Below, in pieces: positions 1 to 8,213 of a DNA stretch of 64,000 nucleotides. The stretch comes from Paenibacillus abyssi (lineage in GTDB: Bacteria > Bacillota > Bacilli > Paenibacillales > Paenibacillaceae). A model generated the notes under the pieces. The model worked only from the letters and a program-made list of their open reading frames with translations. It had not been told where the DNA came from and did no database searches. The position numbers were made by a program, and so were the translations under genes. Each line of letters opens with the position of its first letter. Within the stretch, counting starts at the first letter, position 1. The stretch spans positions 1 through 64,000 of the forward strand of contig NZ_BMGR01000003.1 in the NCBI RefSeq assembly GCF_014640295.1, read 5' to 3'.

Positions 1-119
1 GGCTTATCCTAAACAACAGCAAGACAGCTAAGGTAATTCATCACTTTCGCATCCGGTTTTCAAGGTGTAAGTTAAGGTTTAATTGATGTGGAACCATTTA
101 CAAGCGTGGATTTTGATGT

Positions 120-196
<77 letters not shown>

Positions 197-205
197 GAAC
201 AGCTT

Positions 206-296
206 GGAGAGATACCCAAGTGGCTCAAGGGGACCCTCTGCTAAGGGGTTAGACTGCGCAAGTGGTGCGAGGGTTCGAATCCCTCTCTCTCCGCCA
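206..296 (+). tRNA. tRNA-Ser (GCT)
   Basis: This is a class II tRNA of 91 nt with a long variable arm. The acceptor arm GGAGAGA pairs with TCTCTCC, the anticodon loop CTGCTAA reads GCT (AGC/AGU codons), and CCA is encoded. Confidence 0.96.
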
Positions 297-303
297 TACA
301 TAT

Positions 304-378
304 GGCCCGTTGGTCAAGGGGTTAAGACACCTCCCTTTCACGGAGGTAACAGGGGTTCGAATCCCCTACGGGTCACCA
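304..378 (+). tRNA. tRNA-Glu (TTC)
   Basis: The acceptor GGCCCGT pairs with ACGGGTC, with one G-U pair. The anticodon loop CTTTCAC gives TTC, and CCA is encoded. Confidence 0.95.
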
Positions 379-430
379 TTTTAATCCAGATCGTAACCTT
401 TAATGTTACAGCTTGTTTGGATCTTAATAC

Positions 431-506
<76 letters not shown>

Positions 507-519
507 TAGTTTCATATTT

Positions 520-606
520 GCGGTCGTGGCGGAATTGGCAGACGCGCTAGATTCAGGTTCTAGTGGTGTAACAGCCGTGGAGGTTCGAGTCCTCTCGACC
601 GCACCA
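520..606 (+). tRNA. tRNA-Leu (CAG)
   Basis: Class II tRNA with a long variable arm. The acceptor GCGGTCG pairs with CGACCGC, the anticodon stem is CTAGA/TCTAG with loop TTCAGGT (CAG), and CCA is encoded. Confidence 0.95.
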
Positions 607-609
607 TAT

Positions 610-684
610 GCGGAAGTGGCTCAGCGGTAGAGCATCGCCTTGCCAAGGCGAGGGTCGCGGGTTCGATTCCCGTCTTCCGCTCCA
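610..684 (+). tRNA. tRNA-Gly (GCC)
   Basis: The acceptor GCGGAAG pairs with CTTCCGC, the anticodon loop is TTGCCAA (GCC), the discriminator is T and CCA is encoded. A second glycine tRNA (TCC) lies at the end of the cluster. Confidence 0.95.
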
Positions 685-690
685 TATTAA

Positions 691-767
691 GTGCCCTTAG
701 CTCAGCTGGATAGAGCGTTTGACTACGAATCAAAAGGTCGGGAGTTCGAATCTCTCAGGGCACGCCA
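691..767 (+). tRNA. tRNA-Arg (ACG)
   Basis: The acceptor GTGCCCT pairs with AGGGCAC. The anticodon loop CTACGAA gives ACG, whose first base is normally edited to inosine. CCA is encoded. Confidence 0.95.
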
Positions 768-793
768 TTAGTTTTAAGCATTAAATAATTCAT

Positions 794-870
794 CGGGATG
801 TAGCTCAGCTTGGTAGAGCACCTGGTTTGGGACCAGGGGGTCGCATGTTCAAATCGTGTCATCCCGACCA
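794..870 (+). tRNA. tRNA-Pro (TGG)
   Basis: The acceptor CGGGATG pairs with CATCCCG, the anticodon stem CCTGG/CCAGG holds the loop TTTGGGA (TGG), and CCA is encoded. Confidence 0.95.
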
Positions 871-879
871 TTCAATTTT

Positions 880-953
880 GCGGGTGTAGTTCAATGGTAG
901 AACTCCAGCCTTCCAAGCTGGTAGCGTGGGTTCGATTCCCATCACCCGCTCCA
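880..953 (+). tRNA. tRNA-Gly (TCC)
   Basis: The acceptor GCGGGTG pairs with CACCCGC, the anticodon stem CCAGC/GCTGG holds the loop CTTCCAA (TCC), and CCA is encoded. Last tRNA of the cluster, followed by a terminator. Confidence 0.95.
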
Positions 954-968
954 TAATAATGATCATTC

Positions 969-1003
969 AAACCCTTGTCTTCATTGCGAAGCAAGGGTTT
1001 TTT
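969..1003 (+). terminator. Terminator of the tRNA cluster
   Basis: The stem AAACCCTTG/CAAGGGTTT contains an inner CTTC/GAAG stem and runs into six T residues. It closes the tRNA transcript. The convergent LacI-family gene ends just downstream. Confidence 0.9.
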
Positions 1004-1068
1004 GTTGTATCGCCAACCGGGATTTAGTACCGGCTTGTAATGTGCACCTATACCGGGTGGGAAGATAG

Positions 1069-2088
1069 CTATGTAAGCCGTTTAGTTGATTCTCTTGTGA
1101 CCAGCCGATGAGGGATTATGATACGGTTTTGTTCCGGCTGCTGCTCTTCAATGGATTGAATCAGGAGGTTCGACGCGGTATAGCCCATCTGATAAATGCC
1201 AATATCGATGCTGCTAAGCGGTGGGTTCGTCAGCTCGGACAAAGCGATATTGTTAAAGCTAATAATGCTGATGTCATGAGGAACGGAATAACCTAATTCA
1301 CTGAGTCCGCGTAATACGCCAAAAGCTACAATGTCGTCAATGATAACCAGCGCGGTCGGGCGCTGCGGCAAATTCATAATCAAAGACATCGCATGGTAGC
1401 CGCTTTCCTGCAGAAACTCCCCTTCAACGATCCATCTCGGATTCAATGCCAAATTATAATCTGCCAGCGCTTTCTTATACCCTACCAGCCGGTCTTGCGA
1501 GACGACAAGATGAGAAGGGCCGCTAACAAAGCCGATACGCTCGTGTCCAAGCGAAATCAGATGGCGGGTGGCATCATACGAGGCTTGTATATTATCATTG
1601 TCGATTGATAATATGTCTGGATACTCCGGACTCCGCCCGATCAAGATGAATGGGAATTTCTGGGCATGTAAAAAGGAAATGAGCGGATCATGTACGCGTG
1701 AGGACAAGAGAATGATTCCATCCACGCGGCGCCCTCGAACTAATCGTAAAATCGCCTCCAATTCCTCATGCTCGGAAGCGCCGGATGTCATCATCAAGTC
1801 ATAACCGCTGCGTGTTGACTGCGTGACAATCCCTCGTATCGATTCAGGGAAGAAAAAATTTAAAAAGAGCTCTTCCGCGGATCTCGGCAAGATCATGCCG
1901 ATCGTGCGGGTTGTTTTGGAAACAAGGCTCCTTGCCATCATATTTTGATGATATCCAAGCTCTTCCATAATGGACTTTACCTTGGCAACTGTCTTCCGGC
2001 TTATGCGGGGATGGTTGGAAATGACACGGGAAACGGTGGAAGGCGATACCCCGGCTGCTTTTGCTACGTCTTTAATCGTTACCTGCAT
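1069..2088 (-). CDS. LacI-family transcriptional regulator, probable maltose operon regulator
   Basis: A 339-residue LacI/GalR-type regulator. Residues 3-25 form the lacI helix-turn-helix (TIKDVAKAAGVSPSTVSRVI), followed by a hinge with the AR-SL motif and a periplasmic-binding-protein-like effector domain to about residue 335. The ATG at 2088 has GGAGG upstream on the minus strand. The gene is divergent from malEFG, and AAACGTTT-centred palindromes lie at its own promoter (2107-2118) and before malE (2413-2422). It therefore probably controls itself and the maltodextrin genes, like Bacillus MalR/YvdE. The effector (a maltodextrin) is inferred. Confidence 0.9.
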   Translation of the reverse strand: MQVTIKDVAKAAGVSPSTVSRVISNHPRISRKTVAKVKSIMEELGYHQNMMARSLVSKTTRTIGMILPRSAEELFLNFFFPESIRGIVTQSTRSGYDLMMTSGASEHEELEAILRLVRGRRVDGIILLSSRVHDPLISFLHAQKFPFILIGRSPEYPDILSIDNDNIQASYDATRHLISLGHERIGFVSGPSHLVVSQDRLVGYKKALADYNLALNPRWIVEGEFLQESGYHAMSLIMNLPQRPTALVIIDDIVAFGVLRGLSELGYSVPHDISIISFNNIALSELTNPPLSSIDIGIYQMGYTASNLLIQSIEEQQPEQNRIIIPHRLVTRESTKRLT

Positions 2089-2106
2089 TGAAAACCTCCA
2101 TCTAGT

Positions 2107-2118
2107 GCAAACGTTTAC
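2107..2118. promoter_or_regulatory. LacI-type operator near the regulator gene
   Basis: GCAAACGTTTAC is centred on the CG-core palindrome AAACGTTT, 19 bp before the regulator start. The position suits autorepression. It resembles the second site at 2413-2422. Confidence 0.6.
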
Positions 2119-2256
2119 GCTTTTGACTAAAGCAAGTCCCTTATACTTCTATCATAAAGTGAAGAAAATGTAAATAAGCGTAATACAATTCGTACTTAAA
2201 AGTGAAATGCAAAATAAAGTAAAAACATGCCACAATTGAATAACAAAATTTTGCAA

Positions 2257-2293
2257 GGAAACCGTTTACATCAGCAAACTTCTCTGTTATTAT
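2257..2293 (+). promoter_or_regulatory. Sigma-A promoter of malE overlapped by a cre-like site
   Basis: TTTACA (2265-2270) and TATTAT (2288-2293) are separated by 17 bp. The cre-like sequence GGAAACCGTTTACA (2257-2270), 13 of 14 to the Bacillus consensus, covers the -35, so CcpA repression in the presence of preferred sugars is likely. Confidence 0.65.
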
Positions 2294-2345
2294 AAAAGCG
2301 AATTAGCACAATCCTATGAAAATTTGAAGGCAATGTTACCTAAAA

Positions 2346-2392
2346 GGTACAACCTCGGAACCGTAAGTAACGGGAGAGGTTGTGCCTTTTTT
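2346..2392 (+). terminator. Intrinsic terminator inside the malE leader (possible attenuator)
   Basis: GGTACAACCTC (2346-2356) pairs with GAGGTTGTGCC (2376-2386) through 11 bp with one G-U, followed by six T. It lies about 90 nt after the predicted start site and 175 nt before malE. Upstream GTTACC (2335-2340) can pair with GGTAC (2346-2350) in a competing hairpin, which is what an attenuator would need. Confidence 0.65.
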
Positions 2393-2412
2393 CTATGTTA
2401 CGCACATTTATT

Positions 2413-2422
2413 CAAACGTTTG
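2413..2422. promoter_or_regulatory. LacI-type operator before malE
   Basis: CAAACGTTTG is a perfect 10-bp palindrome extended as TTCAAACGTTTGCAC. It shares the core of the site at 2107-2118 and lies downstream of the leader terminator, so it could block elongation or cover a second promoter that I cannot define well. Confidence 0.6.
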
Positions 2423-2566
2423 CACAATAAAGCGATTTATCCCGGATTTAGACGATTTAATTTTTAGAGGGGGTGAGGGCTGAAGAGGTTCCAGATGTAA
2501 TAGGGGAGTTGAAGATCGTTGTTCAGGAAAACACAGGTAGTTAAAATTGATGAAGAAGGCGGGTTG

Positions 2567-3907
2567 ATGACAATGAAGTCGAGAAAAATGGTGTTTCTTA
2601 CTTTTACGTTAATCATGGTATTAATTCTTGCGGCATGCTCTGGCGGTAATGCACCGGCCAACAATGGCGGCAATACAACTCCGAACAATTCTGGTTCAAC
2701 CAATACTCCAAGCAATACTGCCAATAATGCAGAGGAAGAAGAGGAGTACCTGCCGGAAGAAGGCGCATCGCTGATTGTGTGGGATAACAAGGATGCAGAA
2801 GGAGAATGGACGCGGTTCGTTGCTGAGGAATTCACCAAGCAATACGGTGTTCCAGTCAAGGTAGAAGACGTTGGACATACGGATGCTCCCGGCAAGCTTA
2901 AAACAGACGGCCCTGCCGGCCTTGCGGCTGACGTATTCGCTGCACCCCATGACCATGCCGGCTCCATGGCAGCGCAAGGTTTGATCCTGGAGAACTTCTA
3001 TGCGGATGAGTACCTTGGAAATTTCATGGATGCTGCGATTACCGGAACCACGTATGAAGGCAAATTGTACGGTTACCCTACTAACATTGAAACCTATGCT
3101 TTGTTCTACAACAAAGATCTAGTCACTGAAGTGCCGACCACATTTGAAGAAGTGATTGCCCAATCGAAAGAATATACAGATAAAGCACAGAACAAGTTCG
3201 GTTTTATGATGGAAGTTGCCAATTTCTACTTCGTATACTCCATCATCGGCGGCCATGGCGGTTATGTGTTCGGCAATTCTAACACCGATGCTAATGATAT
3301 TGGCCTGAACAATGAAGGCGCTGTAGCAGCTGGTGAATTCATGCTTCGTCTCAAAAAAGAGATTCTGCCGTTGAACAACGAAGACATCACTTACGACATC
3401 AAACAGTCCTTATTTAACGAAGGCACATTAATGTACAATGTAGACGGCCCTTGGGCGGTTAAAGGCCATAGAGATGCCGGACTCAACTTTGGCGTTATTC
3501 CGATGCCGAAGCTTGAAAACGGTAATGTACCGACAAGTTTTTCCGGAATTAAAGGTCTGTATGTAAATGCATATACGAAATACCCTGAAGCCGCTTCCTT
3601 GTATGCAAGATTTGCAACGAGCGAAGAAATGCTGTTAAAACGTTTTGAAATGACGGGTGAGCTCCCGCCGCATAATGCCCTGCTCGAAAACGAGGCGATT
3701 AAACAAGATGAAATCGCTTCCGCTTTTCTGACGCAAGCCCAATCCGCTGTACCGATGCCTAACATTCCGGAAATGCCGGCTGTGTGGGGCCCTGCAGGAG
3801 CCGCTCTTGCAGCAATCTGGAACGAGCAAACACCGCCGAAGGAAGCGCTTGACTCCGCAGTTCAACAAATTAAAGAAGCAATCGAGATTCAAAACTCTGG
3901 ACAATAA
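2567..3907 (+). CDS. malE: Maltose/maltodextrin-binding lipoprotein
   Basis: A 446-residue solute-binding protein (family 1). The first 24 residues form a lipoprotein signal ending in LAAC, with Cys24 the lipidation site, then an Asn/Thr/Gly-rich linker and an acidic stretch. The mature part carries the MalE-like LIVWDNKDAEGEW start. The ATG at 2567 follows AGAAGGCGG; the longer frame from 2519 would bury the signal peptide. First gene of malEFG. It presents maltodextrins to MalFG. No ATPase gene is nearby, as is usual in Bacillales where a shared MsmX-type ATPase serves such importers. Confidence 0.93.
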   Translation: MTMKSRKMVFLTFTLIMVLILAACSGGNAPANNGGNTTPNNSGSTNTPSNTANNAEEEEEYLPEEGASLIVWDNKDAEGEWTRFVAEEFTKQYGVPVKVEDVGHTDAPGKLKTDGPAGLAADVFAAPHDHAGSMAAQGLILENFYADEYLGNFMDAAITGTTYEGKLYGYPTNIETYALFYNKDLVTEVPTTFEEVIAQSKEYTDKAQNKFGFMMEVANFYFVYSIIGGHGGYVFGNSNTDANDIGLNNEGAVAAGEFMLRLKKEILPLNNEDITYDIKQSLFNEGTLMYNVDGPWAVKGHRDAGLNFGVIPMPKLENGNVPTSFSGIKGLYVNAYTKYPEAASLYARFATSEEMLLKRFEMTGELPPHNALLENEAIKQDEIASAFLTQAQSAVPMPNIPEMPAVWGPAGAALAAIWNEQTPPKEALDSAVQQIKEAIEIQNSGQ

Positions 3908-3933
3908 GCACTTATAAGAGCTTTTTCTAAGTT

Positions 3934-3971
3934 CCGCCCAATGCTGCAGCGATATGGAGAGCATTGGGCGG
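3934..3971 (+). promoter_or_regulatory. Stem-loop between malE and malF
   Basis: CCGCCCAATGCT (3934-3945) pairs perfectly with AGCATTGGGCGG (3960-3971) and has no T tract after it. Such a hairpin typically protects the upstream binding-protein message from 3' decay and gives more MalE than MalF/MalG. The role here is inferred. Confidence 0.7.
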
Positions 3972-3999
3972 TATATGATCAGAAAGAAAGGTGGCTCCT

Positions 4000-5343
4000 A
4001 TGAGTCCTCAAATAAATCCATCTGCCGCCAAGAAGCCGCAAATGAAACGGTCCGTCATCGGCGCTGTATTGTCAGCGCTGTTCATGGGCTTAGGGCAGCT
4101 TTACAATCGGCAATACATGAAAGGTATCCTGTATGCAGTGCTAGAGCTCTTCATCATTGTGGTGTGGTATAAGCCTATTATGAATGGGCTGTGGGGTTTA
4201 TATACATTGGGTGAACAGCAGCAAGTACGGGGTGCGCGGGGAAGAATTACAGAGCAAGGCGATCACTCGATATTTTTAATGATCGAGGGTGTAATCGTCG
4301 TGTTGGTGCTTCTGGTCATTCTCTTGGTCTACATCCGCAACATTATCGATGCTTACAAGACGGGCAAAATGATCGATGAGGGCGGGCAGCCCAAAACATT
4401 TGCCGAATCGATGCGCAATGCATGGGATAATGGTTACGCCTATATTCTCCTGACGCCCGCTTTTTTCTTCACCTTGTTTCTTACCGTGCTGCCGTTAGTA
4501 TTCGGTATTCTCATTGCGTTTACTAACTATGCCGCACCGGTTCTGCCTCCGCTGAGACTGGTCGACTGGGTCGGCTTTCAGACATTCATTAACCTGTTCC
4601 GTCTGGAAATATGGAGCAATACGTTCTATGGTGTATTGTGGTGGACGATCATATGGTCGATCCTGGCCACCATCACAACGTTTTTTGTCGGGTTGTTTTA
4701 TGCGGTTATTATTAATCACAAACGAATCCGTTATAAAAAGTTGTGGAGAACGATATTTATTTTACCGTGGGCCATCCCTCAATTTATATCCATCTTGATA
4801 TTCCGGAATATATTCAATGGACAGTTTGGACCAATCAACCAGTATCTGGTCAAGCTGGGGCTCGATCCGATCCCTTGGCTGTCCGATCCAACATGGGCGA
4901 AAATCGCGCTCGTAATGGTCAACATTTGGTTCGGATTCCCGTTTTGGATGGCGCTAATGTCGGGGGTGTTGACGAGTATCGACAGAGATATGTTCGAAGC
5001 AGCCGAAGTGGACGGGGCAAACGGGTGGCAGAAGTTTTGGAAGATTTCGTTTCCGCTCGTCATGTTTGCAACTGCACCGCTGCTGATCATGGGCTTTGCA
5101 GGCAACTTCAATAACTTTAATATGATTTATCTGTTTACACAGGGCGGACCGGCGAACATTGCATACAGCTATGCCGGCTCTACAGACATCCTGATTTCGT
5201 GGATTTATAAGCTTACTTTGGAACAAAACCAATACAATATGGCGTCTGTCGTATCGATCCTTATTTTCGTGATCGTTGCCATTTTCTCCATTTATAATTT
5301 CCGGAAGACCAGAGCCTTTAAAGAAGAGGATATGATACAATGA
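4000..5343 (+). CDS. malF: Maltodextrin ABC transporter permease MalF
   Basis: A 447-residue inner-membrane permease, close in size to Bacillus MdxF. Two N-terminal hydrophobic segments precede the conserved permease core. The cytoplasmic EAA loop EAAEVDGANGWQKFWKISFP, where the ATPase docks, is near residue 335. The ATG at 4000 has AAAGGTGG a few bases upstream; the GTG at 3991 would overlap that ribosome binding site. Its stop overlaps the malG start by 4 bp. Confidence 0.93.
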   Translation: MSPQINPSAAKKPQMKRSVIGAVLSALFMGLGQLYNRQYMKGILYAVLELFIIVVWYKPIMNGLWGLYTLGEQQQVRGARGRITEQGDHSIFLMIEGVIVVLVLLVILLVYIRNIIDAYKTGKMIDEGGQPKTFAESMRNAWDNGYAYILLTPAFFFTLFLTVLPLVFGILIAFTNYAAPVLPPLRLVDWVGFQTFINLFRLEIWSNTFYGVLWWTIIWSILATITTFFVGLFYAVIINHKRIRYKKLWRTIFILPWAIPQFISILIFRNIFNGQFGPINQYLVKLGLDPIPWLSDPTWAKIALVMVNIWFGFPFWMALMSGVLTSIDRDMFEAAEVDGANGWQKFWKISFPLVMFATAPLLIMGFAGNFNNFNMIYLFTQGGPANIAYSYAGSTDILISWIYKLTLEQNQYNMASVVSILIFVIVAIFSIYNFRKTRAFKEEDMIQ

Positions 5344-6212
5344 CGAATCCAACCCGTAAACAACGTTCCCTTTCCCCAGGCATGAGGCTGCGGGAAAACC
5401 TGGTTGTCGCTTCGATATATATCATACTTATCCTGACAGCGATTTTTGTCATCTATCCGGTCGTTTGGATCGTCCTTGGTTCGATGAACCCTGGGGATAC
5501 GTTGTTCAGCAGCGCGTTCATTCCCGATCATCTGACGCTGGATCATTACAAACGGCTGATCGCGGATACGGATTATGTGCTGTGGTATAAAAATACGCTG
5601 TTCATCGCGACGATGAATATGATCATCTCGACGTTTTTGATTGTCACCTCGGCTTATGCGTTCTCGCGTTTCCGTTTCCCGGGCCGTCGAAAAGGGCTGA
5701 TGGCCATGCTGGTGCTGCAGATGTTCCCAGGCTTCATGGGCATGATTGCCATCTATATTTTGCTCCTGCAGCTCAACCTGCTGGACAATCACTGGGGTTT
5801 GATTCTTGTGTACGCAGGCGGATCCATTCCATTCGGAGCATGGCTTGTCAAAGGATACTTTGATGGACTCCCGCGCAGTCTGGAGGAAGCCGCTAAAATA
5901 GACGGCGCATCGAATACAACGATCTTTTTTAAAGTGATGATGCCGTTATCGATTCCAATTCTTACCTTCATCGCGGTCAATAACTTTATCGGTCCTTGGA
6001 TGGACTTTATCTTTGCCCGGCTGGTGCTGCGCTCCAATGAAAACAAGACGCTGGCTATTGGCCTGTTCGAAATGGTAACGGGCAGAGGCAATACGGAGTT
6101 TACTTTATTCGCTGCAGGAGCGGTGCTTGTAGCTGTTCCGATTACCATCTTGTTCCTGTTTCTGCAGAAATATATTATTGAAGGCTTAAAAGCGGGAGCC
6201 AATAAAGGATGA
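5340..6212 (+). CDS. malG: Maltodextrin ABC transporter permease MalG
   Basis: A 290-residue permease with about six membrane segments and the EAA loop EEAAKIDGASNTTIFFKVMMP at about residue 180. It forms the heterodimeric channel with MalF. The ATGA overlap with malF indicates translational coupling. Confidence 0.93.
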   Translation: MTNPTRKQRSLSPGMRLRENLVVASIYIILILTAIFVIYPVVWIVLGSMNPGDTLFSSAFIPDHLTLDHYKRLIADTDYVLWYKNTLFIATMNMIISTFLIVTSAYAFSRFRFPGRRKGLMAMLVLQMFPGFMGMIAIYILLLQLNLLDNHWGLILVYAGGSIPFGAWLVKGYFDGLPRSLEEAAKIDGASNTTIFFKVMMPLSIPILTFIAVNNFIGPWMDFIFARLVLRSNENKTLAIGLFEMVTGRGNTEFTLFAAGAVLVAVPITILFLFLQKYIIEGLKAGANKG

Positions 6213-6261
6213 TCCGGCATGCTGTGATGCGGGCATATGAAATGGCAAGGAGGCAAACGCG

Positions 6262-6369
6262 ATGTCCAAATTAAACAAAGTATTTTTGATCTTCGCCATC
6301 GTCATCTCCCTTATGTTCATAGGATTTTCTTCATTAATGGTATGGGTGGGCATGCAGGGGCAGGCCTGA
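6262..6369 (+). CDS. Small single-span membrane protein (35 aa)
   Basis: The reading frame starts MSKLNKVFLIFAIVISLMFI and ends after 35 residues. It has a strong AAGGAGG (6247-6253) nine bases before the ATG, a basic N-terminus and one hydrophobic span of about 22 residues (7-29). It sits 49 bp after malG and 48 bp before the neopullulanase gene, on the same strand. I do not recognise the family. The ribosome binding site, composition and operon position argue that it is translated; it might associate with the MalFG permease, but that is a guess. Confidence 0.65.
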   Translation: MSKLNKVFLIFAIVISLMFIGFSSLMVWVGMQGQA

Positions 6370-6417
6370 TGGAAACAAATTGCGGATGAACATCGTTGTG
6401 AGAGGGAGGAATAAGTA

Positions 6418-8193
6418 ATGCTGAAAGAGGCTTTGCTGCACATTGCCGATAACCCGTTTGCTTTTGCGGTGGGCAGCAATGAGCTAAAGGTAAGATTACG
6501 CGCAAAAAAAGAGGATGTCGCCCGCTGCAGTCTATTGCACAGCGACCGGTATCAATCTGAGGGCAGGGAATCCGGCATGGCACTGTCCAAAGTGGCTTGG
6601 GATGAGTTGTACGATTACTTTGAAGGCATTATTCCAAGTGATACCAAACGGGTGAGGTATGTATTTCTTTTGGAAGGAACGGCCGGGGATCATCTCTGGT
6701 ACGGAGAGAAGGGCATCGCCGTTAACCGTGAAGGAGCAGGATATTTTCAGTTTGCGTATATCACGGAACAAGATCTTTTCACCATTCCCGACTGGGTTCA
6801 TGATGGGATCGTGTATCAGATTTTCCCGGAACGCTTTTACAATGGTGATCCGAAGAATGATCCTCCGGGAACGCTGGATTGGGACGAACCGCTGACCGAT
6901 TGGAAAACGTATTACGGCGGTGACCTGGCGGGCATCGAGCAGAAGCTGCCTTACCTTGAGGGATTAGGGATCAACGTCATTTATATGACTCCGGTGTTCA
7001 CATCAACAACCAATCATAAATACGATACAACGGACTATTACAGCATCGATCCTCAATTCGGCGACCTTGATACTGTGAAGTCATTAGTAAAAGAAGCTCA
7101 CAGTAGAGGCATACGCATTATTTTCGATGCGGTGTTCAATCATTGCGGAGATACGTTCTTCGCGTTTCAGGACGTGCTGAAAAATGGCGAGAGTTCGAAA
7201 TATGCCGATTGGTTCTTTATCGACAGCTTTCCGGTTGTTCAGCGCCCGAAAACGAACTATGAAACGTTCGCCAATAGTGTATTCTCCATGCCCAAGCTGA
7301 ACACGAAAAATCCGGAGGTGCGGGAATATCTGCTGCAGGTCGCCCGTTACTGGATCGAGGAAACAGGAATCGACGGTTGGCGCCTGGATGTAGCCAATGA
7401 GGTGGATCACGAGTTCTGGCGCGCTTTCCGCAAAGTGGTAAAGGAAGCCAATCCCGAAGCGGTTATTATCGGGGAAGTGTGGCATGATTCCAGAGCGTGG
7501 CTGCGCGGAGATCAGTTTGACGGCGTAATGAACTATTTGTTCAAGGAAGCGCTGAATGGCTTTTTTGCCAAGCAAAACATCGGCGTACGGACATTTAACA
7601 ACCTGCTGACCCACTCCCGTATGATTTATTCCGACCAGGCGAATGCGGCGATGTTTAATCTAATCGACAGCCATGATACCGAACGGTTCCTAACTGCCTG
7701 TACAAAAGGCGGATGGGGCTGGAACGAAGAAAAGCAGGCGGAAGGCCGGATGAAGCTGGCGGCTTTTTTCCAATTGACTTATCCGGGTATGCCGATGATT
7801 TATTACGGTGATGAGGTGGGCATGGAGGGGGAGAACGACCCTTACTGCCGCAAACCGATGGTGTGGGAGAAGGAGCTGCGGAACGAGTCCATGCTCGATC
7901 ATTACCGGAGCATCATATCCTTGCGCAAGGAGCATCCGGAGCTGGCTAGAGGCAGTTATGAAACCTGGCTGGAAGATGAGCTGAAGAACACATACGGTTA
8001 CATTCGAACATATAAGGATCAGGCGTCCGGCTTGTTGATCAATAACAGTCCGAAGACGCAGGTAGTGAAGCTGTCCTTTCCATGGAAACAAGAAGGGGAT
8101 ACGGTGACCGATCTAATAACAGGAAAAAAGTATGCCGTATCGCCTGATACTACGGTTCATATTGACGCTTACGGTTACATGGTCTTCAAATAG
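6418..8193 (+). CDS. Cytoplasmic neopullulanase / cyclomaltodextrinase / maltogenic amylase (GH13)
   Basis: A 591-residue alpha-amylase-family enzyme without a signal peptide. The N-terminal ~125 residues look like the CBM34 domain of this subfamily. The conserved regions are present: DAVFNH (from residue 237), GWRLDVANE with nucleophile Asp324, GEVW with acid/base Glu353, SHDTE with Asp420, and the subfamily marker MPKLN. The ending of the barrel (YYGDEVGMEGENDPYCRKPM) is typical of the neopullulanase group. It would hydrolyse imported maltodextrins or cyclodextrins inside the cell. GAGGGAGG precedes the ATG. Confidence 0.93.
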   Translation: MLKEALLHIADNPFAFAVGSNELKVRLRAKKEDVARCSLLHSDRYQSEGRESGMALSKVAWDELYDYFEGIIPSDTKRVRYVFLLEGTAGDHLWYGEKGIAVNREGAGYFQFAYITEQDLFTIPDWVHDGIVYQIFPERFYNGDPKNDPPGTLDWDEPLTDWKTYYGGDLAGIEQKLPYLEGLGINVIYMTPVFTSTTNHKYDTTDYYSIDPQFGDLDTVKSLVKEAHSRGIRIIFDAVFNHCGDTFFAFQDVLKNGESSKYADWFFIDSFPVVQRPKTNYETFANSVFSMPKLNTKNPEVREYLLQVARYWIEETGIDGWRLDVANEVDHEFWRAFRKVVKEANPEAVIIGEVWHDSRAWLRGDQFDGVMNYLFKEALNGFFAKQNIGVRTFNNLLTHSRMIYSDQANAAMFNLIDSHDTERFLTACTKGGWGWNEEKQAEGRMKLAAFFQLTYPGMPMIYYGDEVGMEGENDPYCRKPMVWEKELRNESMLDHYRSIISLRKEHPELARGSYETWLEDELKNTYGYIRTYKDQASGLLINNSPKTQVVKLSFPWKQEGDTVTDLITGKKYAVSPDTTVHIDAYGYMVFK

Positions 8194-8213
8194 AAAGGGT
8201 GATCCCTGCACCG

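Larger units (their letters stand above)
2089..2566. other. Divergent lacI-malE control region (478 bp, no gene)
   Basis: It holds two LacI-type palindromes, a cre-overlapped sigma-A promoter and a terminator-like hairpin inside the malE leader; each is listed separately. The reading frame of malE extends upstream to 2519, but that part has no ribosome binding site and lies before the lipoprotein signal. Confidence 0.7.
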
